A DNA stretch of 64,000 nucleotides, from positions 130,073 through 194,072 of the forward strand of contig NZ_JAVHJP010000004.1 of assembly GCF_031020795.1 (NCBI RefSeq), in the 5' to 3' direction. Position numbers and translations under genes: made by a program. The DNA comes from Hydrogenophaga pseudoflava. GTDB taxonomy: Bacteria > Pseudomonadota > Gammaproteobacteria > Burkholderiales > Burkholderiaceae_C. Shown here one piece after another: positions 37,795-46,912 of this stretch. The notes below the pieces were generated by a model. The model saw only the letters and a list, made by a program, of their open reading frames with translations. It did no database searches and was not told the DNA's origin. Each line of letters begins with the position of its first letter. Within the stretch, counting starts at the first letter, position 1.

Positions 37795-39513
37795 TCAGTC
37801 CGGGCACAGGTCATTTTTCAGCGGGCCCACACTGCCGTCGCGGTATTCGGCCAGCAGCTGGATGTCGCAGGGCTTCAGGCCGGCCGGCAGGTGTCGGGCG
37901 GTGAAGGCGAAACCGGTGTTGAGGGCATTCGGTGTTCCAAGCGCTGAGGCAACGTCGTCGCGCCGGATGAGCACCGGCACGGACGAGACGAACTCGTCTC
38001 CTGCCACCACCCAGAGGCGCTGGACCTTGTCGCCCAGGCGGGTGTCGTAGGCCCAGCCCTTGGCACGCAGTTCACCGTTGCCCAGTGTGAGCGTCTCGAC
38101 ATTGCCTTCGAGCGAGGTGCGGCGGGCCAGACGAACCTGGGACACCTGCAGTCCCTCCCGACTGGCGTATCCGATGTTCCTGGGCAACTCCTGCAGGGCG
38201 ATGTGCTGCTTGAGCAGCACCTGCGGCGAGGAGGCCCAGAACACCACGAGCGCGCTGCCGGCGAAGAGGGTGGTGACGGTCTGCTTGAACCAGCCCGGCT
38301 GGCAGAGCACGAAGAACGGAAGCCACATCACCGGCAACAGGTACATGTAGTAGCGCGGCTGCAGGCCGGACAGCACGCCATTGCCCAGGTAGGCGCGGTA
38401 TCCGAACACCACGTGGACGACGATGGTGCCCAGTGTCGCCAGAGCCATGGCATCAAACAGCCGGACCGCCATGCGGTTGGCGGTGAGCAGGGGAGTGCTG
38501 AAGCGAACCACCAGCCAGCCCACGACCGGCAGACAGGTCATGAGGTAGAACTCCGGCTGCCAGCGCTCCTCCATGGGCGTGACGCTCAGGTGTGACATGA
38601 TCCCGTGCAGGCGACGCCACATCGCGCTCACGTACTCCCGGAAGTAGCCGGCCAGATCGAGCGGTTCCGCGGGCGGTGTGCTGCCGTACAGCCGGCCCGG
38701 CGACGGGAAGAAACCTCCGTGCTGCAACCATGTGAAGACGTAATAGCTCCCCACAATGACTGAGAACACGGCCAGATGGGGCCAGAAGCTGCGGACCAGC
38801 ACCACCGGATGGATGCGGCGGAGGTTGCGGAGCCCCCATGCCCCGAGCAACAGGATCATGAAGACGATGCCTGTGGCCTTGGTCAGGAACACGATCAACA
38901 GACCGACCAGCAGCACGATCGGCGCAACGGTGTCCGGGCCGTGGCGGGCCGGATTGGCCAGACGCGCGAGCCCGTAGAAGCCCAGGGACATGCCCAAGTA
39001 CAACAGGGTGTCGTTGGAAACACTGCCGGCGATGTACGAGAACATGGGCACGCAGGCGCAGGCGAACAGCAGCAGCGAGATGGTGGTCTGCGGCAGGCGC
39101 AGTTCCCGGGCCATCAGCACCACGAACGCCAGCCCCAGGGCCACGAAGCCCACGCCGATCAGACGGAAGCTCAGGTAGTCCGCTTTCGGGTTCAGTGCGA
39201 ACAGCTTGCCGACCATGCCCAGTGCGCTGTAGTACAGCGGAGGATGGGCCAGGTAGTTGGTCTGGGTGAATCCCATGATCCGGCCGTCGCTGTAGTTGGG
39301 CAGTGCCTGCGGCGAGCGGATGCTGTCGTGGATATAGGACAGGTGGGGCATCTCGTCCGGCGGATAGCTCAGCGGCGAGTGGCCGGCCATGACCACGCCC
39401 TGCAGGATCACGAACGCGAGCATGAACAGCACCAATGGCATGTCGGCCCAGGTCTTGACACCCAGACGGACGGCGGCGAGGAGGCGGTGATTCATGCGCG
39501 CGGTTCCTGACAT
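37795..39513 (-). CDS. Large polytopic membrane protein, GT-C glycosyltransferase-like (DUF2142-like)
   Basis: 572 aa with about twelve hydrophobic segments in the first 440 residues and a soluble beta-rich C-terminal part. The first periplasmic loop has SYPPDEMPHLSYIHD, an acidic-pair motif in the place where GT-C enzymes bind lipid-linked donor or metal. It probably uses a polyprenyl-phosphate sugar, perhaps the product of the neighbouring GT2 protein, to decorate the polysaccharide in the periplasm. Start at MSGTARMNH overlaps the previous stop by one base; MNHRLL six codons on is possible too. Confidence 0.75.
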   Translation of the reverse strand: MSGTARMNHRLLAAVRLGVKTWADMPLVLFMLAFVILQGVVMAGHSPLSYPPDEMPHLSYIHDSIRSPQALPNYSDGRIMGFTQTNYLAHPPLYYSALGMVGKLFALNPKADYLSFRLIGVGFVALGLAFVVLMARELRLPQTTISLLLFACACVPMFSYIAGSVSNDTLLYLGMSLGFYGLARLANPARHGPDTVAPIVLLVGLLIVFLTKATGIVFMILLLGAWGLRNLRRIHPVVLVRSFWPHLAVFSVIVGSYYVFTWLQHGGFFPSPGRLYGSTPPAEPLDLAGYFREYVSAMWRRLHGIMSHLSVTPMEERWQPEFYLMTCLPVVGWLVVRFSTPLLTANRMAVRLFDAMALATLGTIVVHVVFGYRAYLGNGVLSGLQPRYYMYLLPVMWLPFFVLCQPGWFKQTVTTLFAGSALVVFWASSPQVLLKQHIALQELPRNIGYASREGLQVSQVRLARRTSLEGNVETLTLGNGELRAKGWAYDTRLGDKVQRLWVVAGDEFVSSVPVLIRRDDVASALGTPNALNTGFAFTARHLPAGLKPCDIQLLAEYRDGSVGPLKNDLCPD

Positions 39514-41690
39514 CAGGCCATGTCGGCGTGGCGCACGCGGGGCGGCCACGCCAGACCGAAGTCCTCGTGGTCCAGCGTGTGGTTGGTACTGTACGCGGGG
39601 TCTTTGGCCATGACCTTGGGCCAACGCTTCCACATGTAGTCCACCTCCCTCTGGAAGCGGGCCTTCTTCTCCGGGGTGTCTTCATAGCCCCGGGTGGCCG
39701 ACTCGTGGTGGAACAGCAGGGCGTGCGGCGTGAACAGGTTGCGAAGCCCCATCTCGGTGAACCGAAGGCACAGGTCCACATCGTTGCAGGCGACCTTGAG
39801 GTTCACGTCGTCAAAGCCCCCCACCTGGTCAAAGTGCTTCTTCTGCACCGCCATGCAGGCGCCGGTGACCGCGCTGAAGTTGCTGGCCAGCGAGGCACGC
39901 CCCACGTAGCCGTGCGCGTACAGGGAGAAACCCTTGTGGGCGTGGCCCGCCCAACCGCCAATGCCCAGAACGACACCGGCGTGCTGGATGGTGGTGTTGG
40001 GATACAGCAGCTTGGCGCCCACGGCACCGATGCCGGGACGGCAGGCCTGGCTCACCAGCTCCTCCATCCAGTCGTGCGAGATCACCTCGATGTCGTTGTT
40101 GAGGAAGCACAGCACTTCCCCGGTGGCCTGTGATGCGCCCAGGTTGTTGATGGCCGAGTAGCTGAATGGAGAGTCGTCGCGAATGACCCGGAAGTTGGGC
40201 GTCCTGGCCTGTTCGGCAAAGTAGGCCAGCGCTTCGGGGTCGTCCGAACCGTTGTCCATCAGCAGGATTTCATAGTTCTTGTAGGTGGACTTGTCCCGGA
40301 TGCTCTCCACGCACGTCCTGACGAGGTCCACCGCGTTGCGGGTCGGGATGATGATGCTGACTTTGGGCGCCGGCTTGGGCAATCGGTGACGCGCGCGGTA
40401 CCCATGGCCGATGAACTGCGCCCGGGCGTTGATGCCCATCCGCTTGTAATGGTCGTTGAGCGCCCGTTCGCCAGCGAGCATGGCGTAGGGCTTGATGTTC
40501 AGGTCGGCCGTGGCGGTGCTGCCGGCATGGGCCCGCCAGTGGTAGAGGATGAACGGCACATGGACGATCTGGTCGGGCCGGACCTTCTCGATCACGCGCA
40601 GCACCAGGTCATAGTCCTGGGCGCCTGCATAGGCTTCCCTCAGGCCGCCCACCTCGCGCATGAGGTCGCCACGGTAGAACGCCAGGTGGGTGACCAGGTT
40701 GTGCGAATAGAACAGGTCCAGGTTCCAGTCGCACTTGAAGTAGGGGTCGTAGCGCTTGCCGTGTTCGTCCAGCTTGTCCTCGTCCGAGTACAGCAGCCGC
40801 GCATCGGGGTGGCGGGCGATGGCTTTGACCATGTACAGCAGGGCATGCGCCGGCAGCACGTCGTCGTGGTCCAGGAAGGTGATCCAGTCGCCGGAGGCCA
40901 GGGCCAGGGCGCTGTTGGTGGCCGCGGAGATGTGTCCGTTGGTGTCCCGGAAGGTCACCTTGATCCGCGGGTCCTCGGCCATCAGGCTCTCCAGAAACGG
41001 GCGCACCTCCGGGTCGGTCGATGCGTCGTCGGCAATGCACAGCTCCCAGCGCGGATACAGCTGCTCGCGGACCGAACTGATGGCCTGCCCCAGCCAGTCG
41101 AGGTTGGCGTTGTAGGTCGGCATGACGACGGACACCAGTGGGCCCTGGCGCAAGGCGGCAGCCTCCTGCTGCAGCCGGTCGAGCGACGTGCTGTCCAGTG
41201 TGTCGTAGCGCCGCACCCATTCCTTGTAGTCCCGGGGGTCGAATGCCTTCGGGGCGTGGTCCGTGACTTCGGCTGTGGCTTCGGGTGCTGCCTGGGCTGC
41301 GCCCGCGTGCAGCGCCTGTTTGAGGGCCATGGACATGCCCTTGCCAGCAGCCAGCGCCTCGCGGAACACGCGCACCGAATACTTCACGTCCTGGGACAGG
41401 ACGCTGATCCGTCGCAGCGGCGCTGTGACGCGCCAGCTGGTCGACAGGTACAGGTTGTCAATGTGAGCCGAATGGGCCTTCGCCGCTTCCTCGTGGGCCA
41501 GTACCCGCTGGGTCAGCGTCATCACCTGGTGCTGCGCCGACACCAGCTGCAGGTTGCGATCGGTGTAATCCTGCAGCAGGTCCACGAGTTGCTGCTCGCG
41601 GTCTTTGAGCTCTTCAGTCAGCCGGGCGCACTCGTCCTCCAGCATGGCTGCGGTCGAGGGGGCGGTCGTTGGCTCGTCTTGTCGGGACAT
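39513..41690 (-). CDS. Bidomain GT2 glycosyltransferase with N-terminal coiled coil
   Basis: 725 aa. Residues about 16-78 form a heptad-rich coiled coil, followed by the short module STSWRVTAPLRRI (84-96). Two GT-A domains follow: first PLVSVVMPTYNANLDWLGQAISSV with CIADDAST and LLYSDEDKLDE; second KVSIIIPTRNAVDLVRTCVESI with LLMDNGSDDP and NNDIEV. Each has its own DxD-like site, so the protein can add two sugars or two linkages, as in rhamnan-type O-antigen synthases. Sits between the GT-C-like and the GT4 genes. Confidence 0.88.
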   Translation of the reverse strand: MSRQDEPTTAPSTAAMLEDECARLTEELKDREQQLVDLLQDYTDRNLQLVSAQHQVMTLTQRVLAHEEAAKAHSAHIDNLYLSTSWRVTAPLRRISVLSQDVKYSVRVFREALAAGKGMSMALKQALHAGAAQAAPEATAEVTDHAPKAFDPRDYKEWVRRYDTLDSTSLDRLQQEAAALRQGPLVSVVMPTYNANLDWLGQAISSVREQLYPRWELCIADDASTDPEVRPFLESLMAEDPRIKVTFRDTNGHISAATNSALALASGDWITFLDHDDVLPAHALLYMVKAIARHPDARLLYSDEDKLDEHGKRYDPYFKCDWNLDLFYSHNLVTHLAFYRGDLMREVGGLREAYAGAQDYDLVLRVIEKVRPDQIVHVPFILYHWRAHAGSTATADLNIKPYAMLAGERALNDHYKRMGINARAQFIGHGYRARHRLPKPAPKVSIIIPTRNAVDLVRTCVESIRDKSTYKNYEILLMDNGSDDPEALAYFAEQARTPNFRVIRDDSPFSYSAINNLGASQATGEVLCFLNNDIEVISHDWMEELVSQACRPGIGAVGAKLLYPNTTIQHAGVVLGIGGWAGHAHKGFSLYAHGYVGRASLASNFSAVTGACMAVQKKHFDQVGGFDDVNLKVACNDVDLCLRFTEMGLRNLFTPHALLFHHESATRGYEDTPEKKARFQREVDYMWKRWPKVMAKDPAYSTNHTLDHEDFGLAWPPRVRHADMA

Positions 41691-41699
41691 GGTTGGATC

Positions 41700-43736
41700 T
41701 CAGATCAGATGGGCCTGTCGCAACTCCCGCAGACGCTGTTGATAGGCGTCGGCCACCGCGCGGGAGGAGTAGTTGTTCCGGATATTGTCCCGGGCCTTGC
41801 GCACCAGAGTGGTGGTCTCGTCCTTGCGCTCCACCAGGCGGCGCATCTGCGAGGCGGCATGTTCCACATCCGGGTCACACCAGTATTGACCCTGGTGGAA
41901 GATGTAGTCGTCCGGAGACAGGGCGACCAGCGGTCCGTCGACCAGAAAGCTGGTTTCGGGGGTGCAGAAATCAGTGTTTCCGGAGAACGCCGTGGTGACC
42001 GTGGGAATGCCCAGCAGCATGGCCTCGGCGATGATGCGGCCGAAGCCCTCTGACCGATGCAGCGACACGTAGGCATCGCAGGACGACATGAGCTGCACCA
42101 GTTCCACCCGGTCCATGGTCCGGTCGATGACCGCCACCCGGTCGTCGCCAGCGATTTCTTCGGCGATGGCTTGCCAGCCCGCTGAGGACCTGTCCAGTGA
42201 AATCGCCTTGATCACCAGTCCCACATTCTGGTCGTTCCCGAAGGCCTTCTTGAACGCGCGCACCGCGGCCAGGGGGTTCTTTCTCGACAGCCACGAGGCG
42301 CCATCGAACATCACGAGGAACAGGAAGCGGTTGACAGGTAGCCCGAACTGGACGCGGTTTGCGCCCGGGTGAGGCGGCAGTTCCACCGCCAGAGGCATCT
42401 TGCGCACCGGCTTGTCGGTCTTGCCAGCGAAGGCCTGTCGCACGAACTCGCTGTAAACCCAGATTTCGTCCACCGAGTCGATCACCCCGGTCAGGTGCTC
42501 GGGCCAGACCGGCAGTTCCCAGTGCCAGCCACCGATGTTGTAGGTGCCGGCGTCCAGCAGTCTGCGCCCGCCTTCGAGTCCCAGGCGGATGATTTCAGTC
42601 GGGGGCAGGCAAAACAGGGTCACTGGCCAGCGCGGCTGATCCACGATGTGCGCGTCCAGCGAATGGTCCACCTTTTGCGGACCCTTGATGGGCGCATCGA
42701 TGACGGCGCAGGGAATGCCGGCCAGCTCGGCGGAACGGACGGCCATGCGAACGTCTTCGGCGATGCCGATCACGCTGCGCGCGTAGCCCGCGATGTTCAT
42801 GCCGGGCTGTTCGTCCAGCGGGTCCTGGAACAGCTGAACCAGGGACTGGTACTCGCGCAGTCCGTGCTCCTTCCACCAGGCGAGCAGCGCATCGCACCCG
42901 GCGGGTTGGCGCAGATCGAACGTGGTTCTCAGATCGGGCCGTCCGGTCCAGACCCGGTGCAGCACATACGGAATCTCTTTGGCACATGCACCGTGCGCGG
43001 CCTCACGGGCATCAAAGCTCGAAGCGATGTCCTGCAGCTGCTGTCGCAACGGAGTGTGCATGAGCAAAGACCAGGCAGGGACGCCAAACTCCGAGCACCC
43101 GCTTTGGTGCCACCACACCAGGCCGTTGAACCAACCGGCCTCGGTGTCCCGGCCGAAGACTGTCTTGTCCAGATCGTTGCGTCCCTGGACCACCAGCGTG
43201 AGGAACCGGGGCCATGGGCGTTGCTGAGGGCCATGCCGGTCGATACGGCCCAGTTCATGATCGACCGACCAGTCGACGCGCGGATGTTCGATGTGCCCGA
43301 AGCGCAGCCACCATTGAAGGAACCCGGCACGGCCGTGTTCCGTGCTGGTGTCGTGAAGGGCCTGGAGGTCCGGCCGGTCGCGCCAGATCATCTGAAGGGG
43401 CAACGGAAGAGCGTCTATGAAAGCGGCCTCGCCGATGACTGCCCGCCGGCTGTGGAGATCAAACCCCGGCATGAGGTCGAGCACGGTGGGCCAGTTGCCT
43501 TGCAGCGAGCACGACAGGCCTGCACCGCCATCGGAAAGGAACTGCGCCATGCTGTAAGCGCGCATGTGGTCCATGTCCTGGCCGGTCAATCGCCATTCCA
43601 CTTCGGGGTACTCCCGATGCAGCGGACCTTCCCATCGGGCGTACAGCGCGAGACGGTCCGTGAAGCGTGCGATGTCCAGGTGCCTCAGCTCGTGGCGGAT
43701 GGCCACCATGGCCTGGATGCCAGCGGGCACGCTCAT
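41700..43736 (-). CDS. GT4 glycosyltransferase with N-terminal tryptophan-motif module
   Basis: 678 aa. The C-terminal half (about 313-678) is a GT-B glycosyltransferase of the GT4 group: MNIAGYARSVIGIAEDVRMAV, WVYSEFVRQAF and the catalytic/nucleotide motif SLHRSEGFGRIIAEAMLLGIPTV. The N-terminal 300 residues carry three spaced Trp-Trp motifs (FLQWWLRFG at 139-147, GLVWWHQSG at 205-213, LLAWWKEHG at 284-292) of unknown role, perhaps a carbohydrate-binding or protein-contact module. The start is the best internal ATG; the frame stays open upstream through the gap, so up to 50 extra residues are possible. Confidence 0.83.
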   Translation of the reverse strand: MSVPAGIQAMVAIRHELRHLDIARFTDRLALYARWEGPLHREYPEVEWRLTGQDMDHMRAYSMAQFLSDGGAGLSCSLQGNWPTVLDLMPGFDLHSRRAVIGEAAFIDALPLPLQMIWRDRPDLQALHDTSTEHGRAGFLQWWLRFGHIEHPRVDWSVDHELGRIDRHGPQQRPWPRFLTLVVQGRNDLDKTVFGRDTEAGWFNGLVWWHQSGCSEFGVPAWSLLMHTPLRQQLQDIASSFDAREAAHGACAKEIPYVLHRVWTGRPDLRTTFDLRQPAGCDALLAWWKEHGLREYQSLVQLFQDPLDEQPGMNIAGYARSVIGIAEDVRMAVRSAELAGIPCAVIDAPIKGPQKVDHSLDAHIVDQPRWPVTLFCLPPTEIIRLGLEGGRRLLDAGTYNIGGWHWELPVWPEHLTGVIDSVDEIWVYSEFVRQAFAGKTDKPVRKMPLAVELPPHPGANRVQFGLPVNRFLFLVMFDGASWLSRKNPLAAVRAFKKAFGNDQNVGLVIKAISLDRSSAGWQAIAEEIAGDDRVAVIDRTMDRVELVQLMSSCDAYVSLHRSEGFGRIIAEAMLLGIPTVTTAFSGNTDFCTPETSFLVDGPLVALSPDDYIFHQGQYWCDPDVEHAASQMRRLVERKDETTTLVRKARDNIRNNYSSRAVADAYQQRLRELRQAHLI

Positions 43737-43896
43737 GAGCCAGTTTGCTTGGTCACTGGGTGCCCGTGCGGACCAAGCGGTATGAGAAGACACTGGGATT
43801 CCTGTAAGTAGGCACAAGCCGTGGACTGCGCCACCATGCGAAAAACAGGGAATTATAGGTGGCCGCCTTCTGGCGCCTGCCGACCGTGAACGAACC
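43737..43896. promoter_or_regulatory. 160-base gap before the GT4 gene
   Basis: The gap between rmd and the GT4 gene holds TATAAT on the minus strand (43852-43857) in an AT-rich patch, without a good -35 at the right distance. It may be a weak or activator-dependent promoter for the left half of the polysaccharide locus. Nothing else is seen. Confidence 0.3.
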
Positions 43897-44778
43897 TCAC
43901 CAGGAGGTCGGCGGAGTGGGCGAAGCGTGCGCCTGAAGCATGGCCGAGAGGCAATCCGACAGCGGGTGGTCTGGCAGGGGGCCAATGGTTCGGATCAACT
44001 TCGCGGGGTCGCCGCACAGCCGGTGTACCTCGTTGGTGCGGACGAAAGCCGGGTTCACCCGCACCTCCATGTCGAGCCCTGTGAGGGACTGGAGCATGCC
44101 GAGCACCTGGTGCAGGCTGTACGTGAGGCCGGTGCACAGGTTGTAGATCTGCCCGGCGGCTCCCTCTTCAAGCAAACGAAGGTACGCCTCGCAGACCATG
44201 CGAACGTCGTTGAACTCCCGTTCGACATGCAGATTGCCCAATTCGATCACGGCTGCCCGTCGGGCGAAATGATCGACCAGCTTCGGGATCAGAAATGATG
44301 TGGACTGGCCGGGGCCTGTGTAGTTGAAGGGGCGGGTGATGAAAATGGGCAGGCGGTCGGCGTATGCCAGGGCCATGTGCTCCATCGCAAGTTTGCTGGC
44401 CGCGTAGTGGTTGACCGGTGCCGGAGGCTGCGTCTCCGCGATGGGGGACTGCTCGCAGTTGCCGTAAACGTTGGCACTGCTGGCGACGAGCACGGACTTC
44501 AGACCCGGCTGACCCCGCATCAGTGCCTTCAGGAGAATGGTGGTGCCCACGGTGTTGACTTTGTAGAAGTCCGATTCGTGCGCATGGTCGACAGAGCTGA
44601 TGCCGGCCAGATGCACGACATGCGTGATGGCCTGGTTGGCGAGTTCCCGTTGAATGGACTGCTCATCGCCGAGATCCGATTGCAGCGACACCACCTGATG
44701 GCCTCGGGACTGCGCCAGCCTCATGAAATGCTGGCCGGTAAAGCCTGAGGCGCCAGTGAGCAGGATGCGGGACGACAT
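43897..44778 (-). CDS. rmd: GDP-6-deoxy-D-mannose reductase-like SDR
   Basis: 293-aa extended SDR. Nucleotide site LLTGASGFTGQHFMRL, active-site SSANVYG and YAASK, and a C-terminal block NPAFVRTNEVHRLCGDPAKLIRTIG that matches the GDP-sugar reductase Rmd (usual wording RPxDVPxLxGDPSK). With Gmd, encoded 7 kb away, it would make GDP-D-rhamnose, the donor for D-rhamnan chains such as the Pseudomonas common antigen. A role as another GDP- or dTDP-4-keto sugar reductase is possible. Divergent from the protease gene. Confidence 0.8.
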   Translation of the reverse strand: MSSRILLTGASGFTGQHFMRLAQSRGHQVVSLQSDLGDEQSIQRELANQAITHVVHLAGISSVDHAHESDFYKVNTVGTTILLKALMRGQPGLKSVLVASSANVYGNCEQSPIAETQPPAPVNHYAASKLAMEHMALAYADRLPIFITRPFNYTGPGQSTSFLIPKLVDHFARRAAVIELGNLHVEREFNDVRMVCEAYLRLLEEGAAGQIYNLCTGLTYSLHQVLGMLQSLTGLDMEVRVNPAFVRTNEVHRLCGDPAKLIRTIGPLPDHPLSDCLSAMLQAHASPTPPTSW

Positions 44779-44889
44779 GTTTGAAGATGAAGGGAAGTGC
44801 AGAGAATCTAGGGGGTGTGCGATGATACGCAGCCTCGTGAAAGTGAACTTTAGACGTAGTGGGGCGGGCGTTTTGTGAAGGGTGGTGAC

Positions 44890-46854
44890 ATGTTGAAATG
44901 GTTCAGTCAAAGCGGGCGGGCGCTGGTTGCCTGTGCAGCGGTGTTCGTGACATGGAGTGCATGGGCCCAGCCCAGCGGCGTGCGTTCAGCCGCCGACCAC
45001 CAGCGGCACAACACCGTGCTGCAAGCGGCGGCGGCCAAGGGCTCAGTGCCGGTCATTGTGGAACTGGTTCCACAACAACAGATTGGAGAGCTGGGCGCCC
45101 GGGCCCCGCAGAGCCAGGCCGTGCAGCTGTCGGAGCTGCGTGCAAAACAGAACCGCGTGCTGTCCCGTCTGGTGACCGCCCGGTCGAACGCCGGCATGAG
45201 GACGCCTCAGGCCGTTGCGCGCCTCAAGCAGTTCAACTATTTCCCCGGCATCGCTTTGCGGGCCTCCGCTCAGGACGTGCAGGCGCTGCTGAACGATCCG
45301 GAGGTGTTGCGGGTGTATGAGGAGGTGCCCCGTAAGCCAATGCTGAGAAGTCTCACAGAAGCAAGTATTGGCATGGTATCCGGAGCGTTTCAGGGGCGCA
45401 CCGGAGCGGGACAGGTGGTGGCGGTGCTCGATTCAGGCGTTGACAAAACGCACCCCTACTTGGCTGGTAAGGTTGTGGCTGAGGCATGCTTCTCCACTAC
45501 AGACACAAACTTCGGCTCTAGCACGTCACTGTGTCCTGGCGGTGCGTCGTCTTCCACTGCGGTTGATTCCGGTGCGCCGTGTTCTCCAACTGTCTATGGC
45601 TGTGACCACGGGACAATGGTTGCAGGAGTTGTCGCTGCCAGCGCACATCCGAGCTTCGGCAGCGGGGTGGCCCCGTCGGCGCAGCTGATTTCGGTGCAGA
45701 TTTACAGCCGGTTTGACGATTCATCAAGTTGCGGTGCCGAACTCCCTTGTACGTTGGCTTGGCCATCCGACGAGATTCTGGGTCTGGAGCATGTGTACGG
45801 TTTGCGCTCCACCTACCGCATTGCTGCGGCGAACTTGAGCTTGGGCGGAGGTCAATACTCGACCAACTGTGAGGCTGAACCAGAGAATGCTCTTGAGTAC
45901 GCGGTGATTTCCAGCTTGCGTGCAGCAGGCATTGCGACAGTCGCTTCCAGTGGCAACGAATTTTTGTCCTCGCAGTTGGCAGCACCTGCTTGTATGTCGA
46001 ACGTCATCAGCGTCGGGAGCACTACAGATGCCGACTCAGTGTCTGGCTTTTCCAATAGTGCAGGCATGTTGCAGCTGTTGGCGCCCGGAGAGGACGTCAC
46101 CACTACCACCGTTGCCGGTGCCTACGCCTCTCCCTCCGGTACATCTTTCTCCGCCCCCATGGTGTCCGGCGCCCTCGCGGTGCTCAGGGAGCAGCATCCC
46201 CAAGCCAGCGTGGACACCTTGCTCGGACTTCTCAAGAACACGGGCCTGAGCGTGGTAGACAGCAGAAACTCGTTGATGAAGCCGCGCATCCGGGTGGACC
46301 AGGCGATGTCGGGGCTGGACAGCCTGACCCGCGTTCCGAATGGAAAGCCGCTGGCCAACGAGTCGGCCGCTGCTGGTCAGTTCAGCTACTACACGGTGGT
46401 GGTGCCCACGGGGGCCAGCAACCTCAGCATTCGGACCTTGGGTGGAACGGGCAACCCCACGATGTATGTGCGGCGAGGGTCCAGGCCGACCGTTTCCACG
46501 TTCGATTGCAGTTCCAGCAACGCCGGCACGTCGGAGACCTGCACCATTCCCTCGCCAACGGCGGGCACCTACCATGTGATGCTGTCCGCTGCGGCGGCCT
46601 ACTCCGGCGTATCCGTGCTGGCCGACTTCGATCTGAGTTGTGCCAGTTCCAACGACGTGGTGCTGCCGACCGCCATCAGTGGCTCCGCTGAATACACCAC
46701 CTGCGGAACTATTGCCTCGAACGCCTCCGGGACTGCCGTGCCCACCACGGGGGTGCTTCAACTCAACGCACCAGGCGGGATCAGGTTGCGCACCGGGTTC
46801 CGCGTGACGTCAGGCGCCCGGCTTTGGGCGCGCCTGTATCCAGAAATGCAATAG
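44890..46854 (+). CDS. Secreted subtilisin-like (S8) serine protease with C-terminal PPC-like domain
   Basis: 654 aa. Signal peptide (cut near TWSAWAQP), an I9-like propeptide (about 40-150), and the S8 domain with the full triad: Asp181 in VLDSGVD, His240 in CDHGTMVAG and Ser419 in PSGTSFSAPMV; the oxyanion Asn is in ASSGNE. Several Cys pairs suggest a disulfide-rich extracellular enzyme. After it come a beta-rich PPC-like domain (about 495-585) and a tail ending GIRLRTGFRVTSGARLWARL, a short beta motif often found at the ends of secreted proteins. It runs against the surrounding genes, and the part encoding the catalytic domain looks lower in GC by eye. A GTG five codons upstream is an alternative start. 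Confidence 0.9.
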   Translation: MLKWFSQSGRALVACAAVFVTWSAWAQPSGVRSAADHQRHNTVLQAAAAKGSVPVIVELVPQQQIGELGARAPQSQAVQLSELRAKQNRVLSRLVTARSNAGMRTPQAVARLKQFNYFPGIALRASAQDVQALLNDPEVLRVYEEVPRKPMLRSLTEASIGMVSGAFQGRTGAGQVVAVLDSGVDKTHPYLAGKVVAEACFSTTDTNFGSSTSLCPGGASSSTAVDSGAPCSPTVYGCDHGTMVAGVVAASAHPSFGSGVAPSAQLISVQIYSRFDDSSSCGAELPCTLAWPSDEILGLEHVYGLRSTYRIAAANLSLGGGQYSTNCEAEPENALEYAVISSLRAAGIATVASSGNEFLSSQLAAPACMSNVISVGSTTDADSVSGFSNSAGMLQLLAPGEDVTTTTVAGAYASPSGTSFSAPMVSGALAVLREQHPQASVDTLLGLLKNTGLSVVDSRNSLMKPRIRVDQAMSGLDSLTRVPNGKPLANESAAAGQFSYYTVVVPTGASNLSIRTLGGTGNPTMYVRRGSRPTVSTFDCSSSNAGTSETCTIPSPTAGTYHVMLSAAAAYSGVSVLADFDLSCASSNDVVLPTAISGSAEYTTCGTIASNASGTAVPTTGVLQLNAPGGIRLRTGFRVTSGARLWARLYPEMQ

Positions 46855-46870
46855 CACCGTCCAGCCACAG

Positions 46871-46897
46871 GTTTCTGTTCCGAAACTCCATTTTTTT
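46871..46897 (+). terminator. Weak hairpin with T-run between protease and S74 genes
   Basis: GTTTC-TGTTCC-GAAAC followed after four bases by seven T residues. The stem is short and A/T-rich, so it may only partly stop transcription, lowering but not preventing read-through from the protease gene into the S74 gene 16 bases further on. Confidence 0.35.
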
Positions 46898-46912
46898 CCG
46901 TACGAGGGTCTT

